From positions 1-9,231 of the forward strand of contig CABUAP010000041.1 of assembly GCA_902489675.1 (NCBI GenBank): a stretch of 9,231 nucleotides of DNA, given 5' to 3'. Shown piece after piece: positions 1 through 7,011 of the stretch (its first letter is position 1; each line of letters starts with the position of its first letter). This DNA is from an uncultured Azospirillum sp. (lineage in GTDB: Bacteria > Pseudomonadota > Alphaproteobacteria > RF32 > CAG-239). The notes under the pieces were generated by a model. That model was not told where the DNA came from. It worked only from the letters and a program-made list of their open reading frames with translations, and searched no databases. The position numbers and the translations under genes are program-made.

Positions 1-1055
1 CAGAAGGCACCAAACTGAGCTATGAGAGCTGGATTATGGTCAAGGGTATTACCCGTGCCAGCTTCGACAACAAAGTCTCGGTTACTCTCAATGCTACGTT
101 TGATGATGTGGTTACCACTCTGCCGATCAACCATTGGGATATCGGCGATTATCAGACCACCCTTAGTCGCGAGGTCTTTGATCAGCGTACGGAAGGGTTT
201 GTCACCGTAACGGATTCGGTTTTGGTCTATAGGGTGACATTTGCGGAGTTTTCGTTTGATTATCGTTTGGGATTTGAAGTGCCGGTTTATGATGACGGCG
301 TAACCCGACAGGTGATGCCTTACCATTATTACAGCAATCTGCGGGATAACGGCGGTGCGCTGGAAATGGCAGACTCCTATGTCGACGGTGAATACGCTTG
401 GGCTCGTCGAATCTATCGTCATTCGATCTCGGTAGATTTTGGCGGGGAAACGTATGAAGTTTCGGCCGAAGTGACGTTGAGGCGCCAGATGGGTTCGGCT
501 TCCGAACCTTATATCGTTCGCAGTGAGGTTTTGAGTAAGACGGTTGCGGCTAATAGCGTCGGTGACGGATTTTTGTCGTCAATTACGGTAAAATCGCAAA
601 TGTCGACCGGAACGGAAGATGAAAGAACCTATACGGCGGAACTTCCGGCAATCAGCGAAAGGTATACCGGTGATGAAATTACGGTCAACGGTTCGATAGC
701 CGATCTGCAGCTTCTGAGTGCGGAAGTTAAGGAAACAAGCCGTTCTTATGAAGAAGGCGGTGATTGCATCACTTTAGAACGTATCAGCGAAAATTGTATT
801 CTGCACTATAATCATTTTGATTTGACCATTCCGTTGGTGCATTACGGCGCGTTGTTTGACAACATCGTTTTGCAGGAAAACATGGCCGGTGTGTCCTATG
901 AGGGGCAGCAGGTTAGTGTTAAAAATGCCGACTGGAATTATCTTGAAAGCGACGGAAATAAAGATCATTATTTCCTGACGCTGACGGTTGAGGTCAAAAT
1001 CGGTGATTTGAGTGTGGAAGGAACGTACAACGGCTGGTTTGTGTTTGTCAAATAG
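1..1055 (+). CDS. Beta-rich protein of unknown function, 3' part only
   Basis: I do not recognise this family. The reading frame is open from base 3 to a TAG stop at 1053-1055, so the gene enters from the left edge and about 350 C-terminal residues are visible. The ATG at 36 has no ribosome binding site and is internal, because the frame continues upstream without a stop. The visible part has alternating hydrophobic and polar residues, many Thr, Ser, Val, Tyr and Asp, and no evident membrane helix. This is typical of beta-sandwich or Ig-like extracellular proteins. Two cysteines lie ten residues apart (codons at 765 and 795) and could form a disulfide. The C-terminus is aromatic and hydrophobic (WFVFVK). 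No catalytic motif is seen. A signal peptide or lipobox, if present, lies outside the window. A surface or periplasmic location is an inference from composition alone. A terminator hairpin follows the stop directly. Confidence 0.75.
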   Translation, partial: EGTKLSYESWIMVKGITRASFDNKVSVTLNATFDDVVTTLPINHWDIGDYQTTLSREVFDQRTEGFVTVTDSVLVYRVTFAEFSFDYRLGFEVPVYDDGVTRQVMPYHYYSNLRDNGGALEMADSYVDGEYAWARRIYRHSISVDFGGETYEVSAEVTLRRQMGSASEPYIVRSEVLSKTVAANSVGDGFLSSITVKSQMSTGTEDERTYTAELPAISERYTGDEITVNGSIADLQLLSAEVKETSRSYEEGGDCITLERISENCILHYNHFDLTIPLVHYGALFDNIVLQENMAGVSYEGQQVSVKNADWNYLESDGNKDHYFLTLTVEVKIGDLSVEGTYNGWFVFVK

Positions 1056-1075
1056 CCAACCGGGTTCCATATTAT

Positions 1076-1113
1076 AAAAAACACCGCCGTCTTTGTGATG
1101 GGCGGTGTTTTTT
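1076..1113 (+). terminator. Bidirectional hairpin terminator after the beta-rich gene
   Basis: The stem is perfect: A6-CACCGCC at 1076-1088 pairs with GGCGGTG-T6 at 1101-1113, around a 12-nt loop. The T-tract ends transcription of the plus-strand gene that stops at 1055. The A-tract makes the same hairpin usable for minus-strand transcripts arriving from the PPIase gene. Only 20 bases separate the stop codon from the stem. Confidence 0.9.
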
Positions 1114-1151
1114 ATTGGTTTTTTGCAGCAGGGGAATCGTTTTTTGCAAAT

Positions 1152-1181
1152 AAAAAACCGCTCTCTGGGGAGCGGTTTTTT
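1152..1181 (-). terminator. Bidirectional hairpin terminator of the PPIase gene
   Basis: A6-CCGCTC at 1152-1163 pairs perfectly with GAGCGG-T6 at 1170-1181 around a 6-nt loop, with two further T bases after the stem. Read on the minus strand, the U-tract lies after the hairpin, about 20 nt beyond the PPIase stop codon at 1202-1204. It can also act on plus-strand transcripts, so the convergent genes are separated by two back-to-back terminators. Confidence 0.9.
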
Positions 1182-1201
1182 TTAAGATAAAGCCAAGCAG
1201 C

Positions 1202-2047
1202 CTATTGGGCGGCCGGTGTCGGAACAGCCGGAGTGTTGGGCATAACTTTGCCGTCCAACTGATATTTTTCGATTTTGGCTTTTGCAACAACATCATTTAA
1301 GATGCTGGGCAGCAGTTCCTGAGCCATTCTGGTTCTGATCTGCGGTTCGGCTTCCTGATAAGAAACCGGTTTAGTGTCGCGGATGTCGTCAACAACGATA
1401 ATGTGGTAACCAAAATTGGTTTTGATCGGTTTTTGCGAATACTGACCTTTTTTCATTCTGAAAGCAGCATCGCCAAATTCGGGCACCATCATTTCTTTAG
1501 TGAAATAGCCGAGATCCGGATTTTTTTCTTTTGAATATTTTTTGGCCAATTCGTTAAAGTCATCGCCTTTTTTGATTTTGGTGATGATGTCATTGGCAGT
1601 AGCTTCGCTGTCAACCAAGATATGACGGGCTCTCATTTCTTTTTGCGGCTTAAATTCTTTTTTGTACTGATTGTAAAAGTTTTTGACGTCATTGTCGGAA
1701 ATTTTCTTTTCTACCGTTTGTTTCAAATAAACTTTTCCGGCCAGGTCGTTTTTCATGGCTTCCAGCTGCTGTTTATATTCGGCAGAAGATTCAACGCCGG
1801 CTTTTTTGGCTGCCTGCTGCAAAGCTTCGCCGTTGGCCCAGACGGTGACAGCCTGGGGATAGAACTGGTCAAATGTGACCTGATTTTTAATCTGGGGAGC
1901 AGATTCATAAGTTTTTTTGATTTCGGCAACGGTGATTTTCTGACCGTTAACCACGGCGGCAACACCGTTTTTGCCTTCGGCGCCGGCCGGCAGCGGATTT
2001 AAAATCATGGCTGACAGAACAGCGGCAGCTACATATTGCGTTTTCAT
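1202..2047 (-). CDS. Secreted parvulin-type peptidyl-prolyl cis-trans isomerase
   Basis: This is a 281-residue parvulin/rotamase that should catalyse cis-trans isomerisation of X-Pro bonds in exported proteins. Residues 1-23 form a signal peptide: Lys near the N-terminus, a hydrophobic AAAVLSAMIL core, and a probable cut after AGA at residue 23. There is no lipobox cysteine, so a soluble periplasmic protein is likely. Residues 26-135 resemble the helical SurA/PrsA-type chaperone arm. The rotamase domain runs from about 138 to 222, with RARHILV at 139-145, LAKKYS at 167-172, LGYF at 179-182 and the family-typical FGYHIIVVDD at 212-221. The C-terminus is a short Pro/Ala tail. The start is supported by GGAGG (plus-strand CCTCC at 2057-2061) nine bases before the ATG. 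It is divergent from secA. A parvulin beside secA is an arrangement I recall from alphaproteobacteria. The function is secure; the exact subgroup (PrsA-like or CBF2-like) is not. Confidence 0.93.
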   Translation of the reverse strand: MKTQYVAAAVLSAMILNPLPAGAEGKNGVAAVVNGQKITVAEIKKTYESAPQIKNQVTFDQFYPQAVTVWANGEALQQAAKKAGVESSAEYKQQLEAMKNDLAGKVYLKQTVEKKISDNDVKNFYNQYKKEFKPQKEMRARHILVDSEATANDIITKIKKGDDFNELAKKYSKEKNPDLGYFTKEMMVPEFGDAAFRMKKGQYSQKPIKTNFGYHIIVVDDIRDTKPVSYQEAEPQIRTRMAQELLPSILNDVVAKAKIEKYQLDGKVMPNTPAVPTPAAQ

Positions 2048-2081
2048 AGATAAATACCTCCAAAAAATAACACTAGCTTCA

Positions 2082-2109
2082 TTTATATAGCAAATCTGAA
2101 ATATTCCAA
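2082..2109 (-). promoter_or_regulatory. Candidate sigma-70-type promoter for the PPIase gene
   Basis: On the minus strand, TTGGAA (plus 2104-2109) is followed after 16 bp by TATAAA (plus 2082-2087). Just upstream is a TG that would also make an extended -10 with the overlapping TATATA. Transcription would start about 30 nt ahead of the PPIase ATG, leaving room for the GGAGG site. The surrounding spacer is AT-rich, so other -10-like hexamers exist and this choice is tentative. Confidence 0.45.
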
Positions 2110-2149
2110 GTAAAAATTTTCAGAAAGTTTATAACTTCTTTTCAAGCTA

Positions 2150-2177
2150 TTGACTTTAATAAATATAAACATTAAAT
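2150..2177 (+). promoter_or_regulatory. Candidate sigma-70-type promoter for secA
   Basis: TTGACT at 2150-2155 is a good -35 hexamer. A weak -10, TTAAAT at 2172-2177, follows after 16 bp. A start near 2184 would give a leader of only about 30 nt, with AAGGTGG at 2201-2207 as the ribosome binding site. I see no secM-like leader gene and no strong hairpin in this short leader, so the SecM-type arrest control known from gammaproteobacteria is not evident here. Confidence 0.4.
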
Positions 2178-2214
2178 GTAATGATGACTTAAATATTATC
2201 AAGGTGGAAAGTTT

Positions 2215-4947
2215 ATGATAGGCAAAATAGCGAAGGTGTTCTTTGGCAGCGCCAATGACCGTTTTATCAAAAAACAATATAAGACAATTAACAAGATCAA
2301 TGCTCTGGAGCCGCAGATCGTTAAGCTCAGCGATGAGGAGTTGAGAGGAAAAACGGCGGCGTTCAGAGAGCGGCTGGCGGCAGGAGAAACTTTGGACGAT
2401 TTGCTGCCCGAAGCTTTTGCCGTGGTGCGTGAAGCCGCTAAAAGGACGCTCGGCCAGCGTCATTACGATGTGCAGCTGATCGGCGGTATCGTTTTGCACA
2501 AAGGCATGATTGCCGAAATGAAGACCGGTGAAGGAAAGACCTTGGTGGCAACTCTTGCCGCCTATCTTAATGCTTTGGAAGGCAAGGGCGTGCATATCGT
2601 TACCGTTAACGATTATCTGGCCAAGCGCGACGCCGAATGGATGGGGCAGGTCTATCGTTTTTTGGGATTGACGGTTGACTATATTGTACATGGTAAAAAC
2701 GATGAGGAGCGCCGTGCCGCTTATGCCTGTGACATTATTTACGGTACCAACAACGAGTTGGGGTTTGATTATCTGCGCGACAATATGAAGTTCGCCTTGT
2801 CCGATATGGTTCAGCGGCCGTTTAATTTTGCAATTGTGGACGAGGTGGACTCGATTTTGATTGATGAAGCGCGCACACCGTTGATCATTTCCGGTGCAGC
2901 CGAAGATTCCTCGGAAAAATATGTGGCGGTCAACAGCATTATTTCCAAATTGACGGAAGCCGATTATGAAAAAGACGAAAAGGCTAAAAGCGTTACCCTG
3001 ACCGAAGCCGGTATGGAACACGTTGAGCAGTTGCTGAAAGAAATCGGGCAGATCAAAGAAGGCGGTTTGTATGATATGGCCAATGTCGCTTTGGTACAAC
3101 ATGTCAATAATGCTCTGAAAGCGCATAAAATGCAAATCCGCGATGTCGATTATATCGTTAAAGACGGCAAAGTGGTGATTATTGACGAGTTTACCGGCCG
3201 TATGATGGAAGGGCGTCGTTATTCCGACGGTCTGCATCAGGCGATTGAAGCCAAAGAACACGTTGCTATTCAGTCGGAAAACCAGACGTTGGCTTCGATT
3301 ACTTTCCAAAACTATTTCCGTCTTTATCCGAAGCTGTCGGGGATGACCGGTACGGCGATGACCGAAGAAGCCGAGTTTGGCGATATTTATAATTTGTCTT
3401 GTATCGAAATCCCGACCAACCGTTCGGTGCAGCGTGTGGATCATCATGATGAAATCTACCGTACGGCAAAGGAAAAATATGATGCCATTATCAATACGAT
3501 TTTGGAATGCCATGCCAACGGACAGCCGGTTTTGGTCGGTACCACTTCGATTGAAAAATCGGAGCTGGTTGCGGATTTGCTCAAAGCCAAAAGTAATGTG
3601 AAATTTGAAGTGCTGAATGCGCGTCATCATGAACGCGAAGCGTCGATTGTGGCTCAGGCCGGCGTTTCGGGGGCGATTACGATTGCGACCAATATGGCCG
3701 GTCGCGGTACCGATATTCAGCTGGGGGGCAATCCCGATATGCGGCTGAAAGCTGCCCTGAAAGGCGATGAAACGCCGGAGCAGATCGAGAAAATGAAAGA
3801 AGAGATCAAGCTTGAGTGTGAAGCCGACAAAGAAAAAGTTATTGCTGCCGGCGGACTTTATATTCTCGGTACCGAACGCCATGAAAGCCGCCGTATTGAT
3901 AACCAGCTGCGCGGTCGTGCCGGGCGTCAAGGGGATCCGGGAACTTCCAAGTTTTTCCTGTCGATGGAAGATGATCTGATGCGTATCTTCGGTTCGGAAA
4001 GAATGTCGGCAATGCTGCAGAAACTGGGACTGCCGGAAGGCGAACCGCTGGTTCACCCGTGGATCAGCAAGGCTTTGGAAAAAGCACAGCAGAAAGTTGA
4101 AGAACGTAACTTTGATATTCGTAAAAATCTGCTGAAATATGATAATGTGATGAATGATCAGCGTAAGGTTATCTATGATCAGCGCAAAGAACTGATGAAA
4201 ACTTCCGATGTGTCGGAAACAGTGGCGGAAATGCGTGACGAGTATCTAAACGATGTGTTGGCGCCTTATCTGCAGCGCAGCCTGGCACCGAAAGAATGGC
4301 CTTTAAATGAGTTGCAGCAAGAGATTTGGCGAGTAACCGGATTTGTGCTGCCGGTTGAGAAATGGGCAGAGGAGCCGGAAATGGATGCCGAAACCATGAG
4401 TCTCAAAATCGTTGAAACCGTTGAGCAAAATATTATTGAAAAAAATAACGGAGTACCGGAAGAATTGGTGCGTCTGGTTGAAAAAAATATCCTGCTGCAA
4501 GTGATGGATCAACTGTGGAAAGAACATATTGCAACGCTCGATTATATGCGTCACACCATCGTTTTGCGGGCTTATGGGCAGAAAGATCCGTTGAACGAAT
4601 ACAAAAAAGAAGCTTTTAATATGTTCTCGGATATGCTGGATCTGTTGCGGGAAAAAGTTACTTTTCTGACTTGCCGCGCTCAAATTCAAAACAGCAATGA
4701 GGATGATTTGCGGCTGCGGGAAAGCAATACCCGGATGCAGGCAATTCATGAAAAGCCGCAAAACCTGGTCGGCGGAAGCGTTGAGTATGCCGCGGAAGAA
4801 AAAGAGAAGGCGGTTCCTTTCCAATATGCCAAAACGGAAATTGATCCGAATGATCCGAAGACATGGGGCAAGGTTGCGCGTAATGATCTGTGTCCCTGCG
4901 GCAGCGGTAAGAAATATAAACACTGCCACGGACAAATTTTGAATTAA
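2215..4947 (+). CDS. secA: Preprotein translocase ATPase SecA
   Basis: SecA is the ATPase motor that pushes unfolded preproteins through SecYEG. The 910 residues match the usual full length. NBD1 carries the Walker A segment MKTGEGKT at 102-109 and the DEAD-box-like DEVD at 209-212, followed by LIDEAR at 215-220. The preprotein-crosslinking domain lies at about 225-375. NBD2 shows MAGRGTD at 494-500 and the helicase motif [12 protein letters not shown] at 565-576. The helical scaffold and wing domains fill about 615-830, including [12 protein letters not shown] at 639-650 and [18 protein letters not shown] at 765-782. The C-terminal tail ends in the zinc-binding [14 protein letters not shown] at 893-906, with Cys893, Cys895, Cys904 and His905. 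This is the SecB- and lipid-binding element, so a SecB partner is expected. AAGGTGG lies seven bases before the ATG, fixing the start. A terminator follows at once, so it is probably a single-gene unit. No damage or insertion is seen. Confidence 0.99.
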   Translation: MIGKIAKVFFGSANDRFIKKQYKTINKINALEPQIVKLSDEELRGKTAAFRERLAAGETLDDLLPEAFAVVREAAKRTLGQRHYDVQLIGGIVLHKGMIAEMKTGEGKTLVATLAAYLNALEGKGVHIVTVNDYLAKRDAEWMGQVYRFLGLTVDYIVHGKNDEERRAAYACDIIYGTNNELGFDYLRDNMKFALSDMVQRPFNFAIVDEVDSILIDEARTPLIISGAAEDSSEKYVAVNSIISKLTEADYEKDEKAKSVTLTEAGMEHVEQLLKEIGQIKEGGLYDMANVALVQHVNNALKAHKMQIRDVDYIVKDGKVVIIDEFTGRMMEGRRYSDGLHQAIEAKEHVAIQSENQTLASITFQNYFRLYPKLSGMTGTAMTEEAEFGDIYNLSCIEIPTNRSVQRVDHHDEIYRTAKEKYDAIINTILECHANGQPVLVGTTSIEKSELVADLLKAKSNVKFEVLNARHHEREASIVAQAGVSGAITIATNMAGRGTDIQLGGNPDMRLKAALKGDETPEQIEKMKEEIKLECEADKEKVIAAGGLYILGTERHESRRIDNQLRGRAGRQGDPGTSKFFLSMEDDLMRIFGSERMSAMLQKLGLPEGEPLVHPWISKALEKAQQKVEERNFDIRKNLLKYDNVMNDQRKVIYDQRKELMKTSDVSETVAEMRDEYLNDVLAPYLQRSLAPKEWPLNELQQEIWRVTGFVLPVEKWAEEPEMDAETMSLKIVETVEQNIIEKNNGVPEELVRLVEKNILLQVMDQLWKEHIATLDYMRHTIVLRAYGQKDPLNEYKKEAFNMFSDMLDLLREKVTFLTCRAQIQNSNEDDLRLRESNTRMQAIHEKPQNLVGGSVEYAAEEKEKAVPFQYAKTEIDPNDPKTWGKVARNDLCPCGSGKKYKHCHGQILN

Positions 4948-4954
4948 CGAACAG

Positions 4955-4979
4955 CCCCCGGCAATAAAACCGGGGGTTT
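4955..4979 (+). terminator. Intrinsic terminator of secA
   Basis: CCCCCGG at 4955-4961 pairs perfectly with CCGGGGG at 4970-4976 around an 8-nt A-rich loop, seven bases after the secA stop. The T-run is short and interrupted (TTTCCGTTT), so the strength comes mainly from the GC stem. Confidence 0.85.
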
Positions 4980-5030
4980 CCGTTTGTCGAAACGTGAAAA
5001 TTGCATGAGCCGTTTTAACGGAAATTTTTT
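4977..5030 (+). terminator. Possible second, weaker terminator hairpin behind secA
   Basis: TTTCCGTT at 4977-4984 is the exact reverse complement of AACGGAAA at 5017-5024, and T6 follows at 5025-5030. Two small local hairpins compete with this long stem: CGTTT-GTCG-AAACG at 4981-4994 and CCGT-TTTA-ACGG at 5010-5021. Read as a long stem it could act as a back-up terminator protecting the ffh promoter just downstream. The 32-nt loop and weak pairs make this uncertain. Confidence 0.35.
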
Positions 5031-5032
5031 GC

Positions 5033-5060
5033 TTGACTATTGAATTATATCAGATATATT
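5033..5060 (+). promoter_or_regulatory. Promoter of the ffh-rpsP-rimM-trmD-rplS operon
   Basis: TTGACT at 5033-5038 and TATATT at 5055-5060 are separated by 16 bp and resemble the sigma-70 consensus well. It is the best promoter-like pair between the secA terminator and ffh. It predicts a start near 5067 and a leader of about 110 nt, long for a plain housekeeping gene and filled with structure. Confidence 0.6.
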
Positions 5061-5066
5061 CAGCAC

Positions 5067-5176
5067 AAGTTCAATGAATTTTCATTGTGTTTTTGTAATA
5101 TTAACCACACTCCGAGGAGTGCCGCCAGTCAGCGAGGGTTCGCACACTGGCGTGCAATAGTTTATAGGTATGATGT
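5067..5176 (+). promoter_or_regulatory. Structured 5' leader of ffh, candidate cis-regulatory RNA
   Basis: Three hairpins lie in series. The first, at 5072-5087, is AU-rich: CAATGA and TCATTG close a 4-nt loop, with a U-rich run behind it. The second, at 5108-5121, is CACTC-CGAG-GAGTG. The third, at 5123-5152, has an outer stem CGCCAGT/ACTGGCG, a symmetric 2x2 internal loop (CA opposite AC), an inner stem GCGA/TCGC and a GGGT tetraloop. The last two are perfect and nearly abut, with one base between them. They are GC-rich in an AT-rich spacer, and no T-tract follows, so they are not a terminator. About 13 unpaired bases then lead to the AGG at 5166-5168 that serves ffh. I recall a candidate RNA family called the ffh motif, reported upstream of ffh genes. 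I cannot compare this leader with it here. It lacks the conserved SRP RNA tetraloop region, so it is not 4.5S RNA. A regulatory role is inference. Confidence 0.6.
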
Positions 5177-6556
5177 ATGTTTGAAAGTCTGACTGACAAA
5201 CTGAGCGGCGTTTTTGCCAAGATCACCTCCCGCGGGGTGCTGAGCGAGAAAGACATTGACGAGGCAATGCGGGAAATCCGGGTGGCCTTGCTTGAAGCTG
5301 ACGTAGCCCTGCCGGCGGTTAAAGATTTTATCGCCAAAGTGAAAGAAGAAGCACGGGGCGAAAAGCTGGTGCGTTCCATTCAGCCCGGGCAGTTGGTGGT
5401 TAAAATTGTTCACGATGAACTGGTCAAGTTGCTGGGTGCGGAAAGCAGCGGTTTGAACCTGAATGTGGTGCCGCCGGCAGTGATCCTGATGGCCGGTTTG
5501 CAGGGTTCGGGCAAAACCACCAGTTCGGCCAAGTTGGCCAAGATGCTTGGTAAAAACCGCAAAGTGCTGCTGGCTTCGCTTGACGTCTATCGTCCGGCGG
5601 CGCAGGAACAGCTGGAACAGCTGGCGCGACAGATCGGGGGGCACAGTCTGTCGATTGTCAAAGATGAAAAACCGCTCGAAATTACCAAGCGGGCATTGGA
5701 TGCAGCGCGGAAGGGCAGTTTTGATATATTGATTCTCGACTCGGCCGGGCGCTTGCATATTGATGATGCGCTGATGGAAGAGCTGCAGGCGGTAAAAGAA
5801 CTGTCAAATCCGGCGGAAACCTTGCTGGTAGCGGATGCGATGATGGGGCAGGATGCTTGCAATGTGGCTAAAGAGTTTAATGAAAAACTCGGTGTAAGCG
5901 GAATTGTGCTGACCAGAATTGACGGCTCGTCCAGAGCCGGTGCCGCGCTTTCTATGCGGATGATGGCCGGGGTACCGATTAAATATCTCGGTACCGGTGA
6001 AAAGACCGATGAAATGGAAGAGTTCCATGCCGACCGGATTGCCGGCCGTATTCTCGGGCAGGGGGATGTGGTATCGCTGGTTGAGCGCGCGATCGAAAAA
6101 GTGGATCGTGACGAGGCCGATAAAATGGCGGCTCGGATGTTAAAAGGCAAGTTTGATCTGGAAGATATGCTTTCACAGTTGCGCCAGATTCAAAAATTAG
6201 GCAGTTTGGGAGGTATCATGGGAATGATCCCGGGGCTGTCGAAATTTAAAAATCAGATTGCTGATGCCGGTATCGGTGATGCGCTGATCAAAAAACAGGA
6301 GGCGATTATCCTCTCGATGACCAAAGCCGAGAGAAAAAATCCCGATGTCATCAAAGCCTCGCGCAAGAGAAGAATTGCCGCCGGCTCTGGTGTTGAAGTT
6401 CATGAGGTCAACAAGCTTTTGAAGCAATATGAGCAGATGGCTTCAATGATGAAAAAAATGGGCAGGGGCGGCGGTCTCGGCGGCCTTGCTTCTATGATGA
6501 AAAACGCTCCTTTCGGGAAGTTTCCGGGAGGAATGGGCAACAAGTTTCCGTTTTAG
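5177..6556 (+). CDS. ffh: Signal recognition particle protein Ffh (SRP54 homologue)
   Basis: Ffh is the GTPase that, with SRP RNA, binds signal sequences on translating ribosomes and docks with FtsY at the membrane. The 459 residues are of normal length. The N domain (1-90) has ALLEADV at 37-43. The G domain has GLQGSGKTT at 107-115 (G1), DVYRPAA at 136-142 (G2), DSAGR at 188-192 (G3, usually DTAGR), TRID at 246-249 (G4) and GTGEKTD at 272-278 (G5). The loop after G4 reads DGSSRAG where most SRP54 proteins have DGDARGG or close to it. The methionine-rich M domain follows from about 320. It contains the SRP RNA-binding SRKRRIAAGSG at 395-405 and a Gly/Met/Phe tail. The start at 5177 matches the family N-terminus MFESLTDKL, with AGG eight bases upstream. 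ATGs at 5170 and 5173 lead to a stop at 5182 and are not the start. It heads the operon. Confidence 0.98.
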   Translation: MFESLTDKLSGVFAKITSRGVLSEKDIDEAMREIRVALLEADVALPAVKDFIAKVKEEARGEKLVRSIQPGQLVVKIVHDELVKLLGAESSGLNLNVVPPAVILMAGLQGSGKTTSSAKLAKMLGKNRKVLLASLDVYRPAAQEQLEQLARQIGGHSLSIVKDEKPLEITKRALDAARKGSFDILILDSAGRLHIDDALMEELQAVKELSNPAETLLVADAMMGQDACNVAKEFNEKLGVSGIVLTRIDGSSRAGAALSMRMMAGVPIKYLGTGEKTDEMEEFHADRIAGRILGQGDVVSLVERAIEKVDRDEADKMAARMLKGKFDLEDMLSQLRQIQKLGSLGGIMGMIPGLSKFKNQIADAGIGDALIKKQEAIILSMTKAERKNPDVIKASRKRRIAAGSGVEVHEVNKLLKQYEQMASMMKKMGRGGGLGGLASMMKNAPFGKFPGGMGNKFPF

Positions 6557-6612
6557 GCCATAAGGCGGAAAATGATTTAATAAAAAACTTTTTTTAGAAA
6601 GGAAAATATAAA

Positions 6613-6984
6613 ATGGCAGTTCGTATCAGATTATCCCGCGGCGGTTCCAAAAAACGTCCGTTCTATCGTATTGTGGCGGCCGACCAGAGAGCTCCCCGCG
6701 ACGGCAGATTTATCGAAAAGCTGGGAACTTACAATCCGCTTTTGCCGCAGGATCATGAACAAAGACTGGTGATCAACGAAGAAAGAGTTAAATATTGGCT
6801 CGGTGTCGGCGCCCAGCCGACCGACAGACTGGAAAAGCTGTTTTCCAATCTTGGTCTGGTAAAAGCTCCTTCCTTGCGTGAACAGCCGAAGAAATCGGCT
6901 CCGAAAGCCAAGGCTCAGGAAAGAATGAAAGAAAAAGAAGCCGCCGCTGCCGCGAGCGCTGAAGCTGCTTCTTCTGCCGAATAA
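6613..6984 (+). CDS. rpsP: 30S ribosomal protein S16
   Basis: S16 binds 16S rRNA early in 30S assembly. Residues 1-84 are the conserved core: [20 protein letters not shown] at the start, [22 protein letters not shown] at about 21-42 (two adjoining family motifs), and the [13 protein letters not shown] segment at 59-71. From about 85 the protein continues into a Lys/Ala/Glu-rich, probably disordered tail of some 40 residues, giving 123 in all against about 80 in enterobacteria. Such tails are known from alphaproteobacterial S16. AAAGGA at 6598-6603 lies nine bases before the ATG. The 56-bp gap after ffh is AT-rich and holds no terminator, so transcription probably runs through from ffh. Confidence 0.98.
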   Translation: MAVRIRLSRGGSKKRPFYRIVAADQRAPRDGRFIEKLGTYNPLLPQDHEQRLVINEERVKYWLGVGAQPTDRLEKLFSNLGLVKAPSLREQPKKSAPKAKAQERMKEKEAAAAASAEAASSAE

Positions 6985-7011
6985 TTTTTCAACATTTAAG
7001 GATCGGCTTTT

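Noticed and set aside
36..38. ATG at 36 as the true start of the first gene
   Set aside because: The same frame is open to the left edge, there is no ribosome binding site before it, and the preceding codons read like the same protein.
2083..4056. A 657-codon open frame on the minus strand opposite secA
   Set aside because: It is antisense to an unmistakable secA. The product is Phe/His/Gln/Arg-rich with no motif, and the openness follows from secA codon usage on the other strand.
5108..5152. Leader hairpins as an intrinsic terminator
   Set aside because: No T-tract follows either stem; the next bases are TGCAATAG.
5105..5155. 4.5S SRP RNA gene just upstream of ffh
   Set aside because: The conserved domain IV sequence (GGAA-type tetraloop with its flanking asymmetric and symmetric loops) is absent, and the structure lies within the ffh leader.
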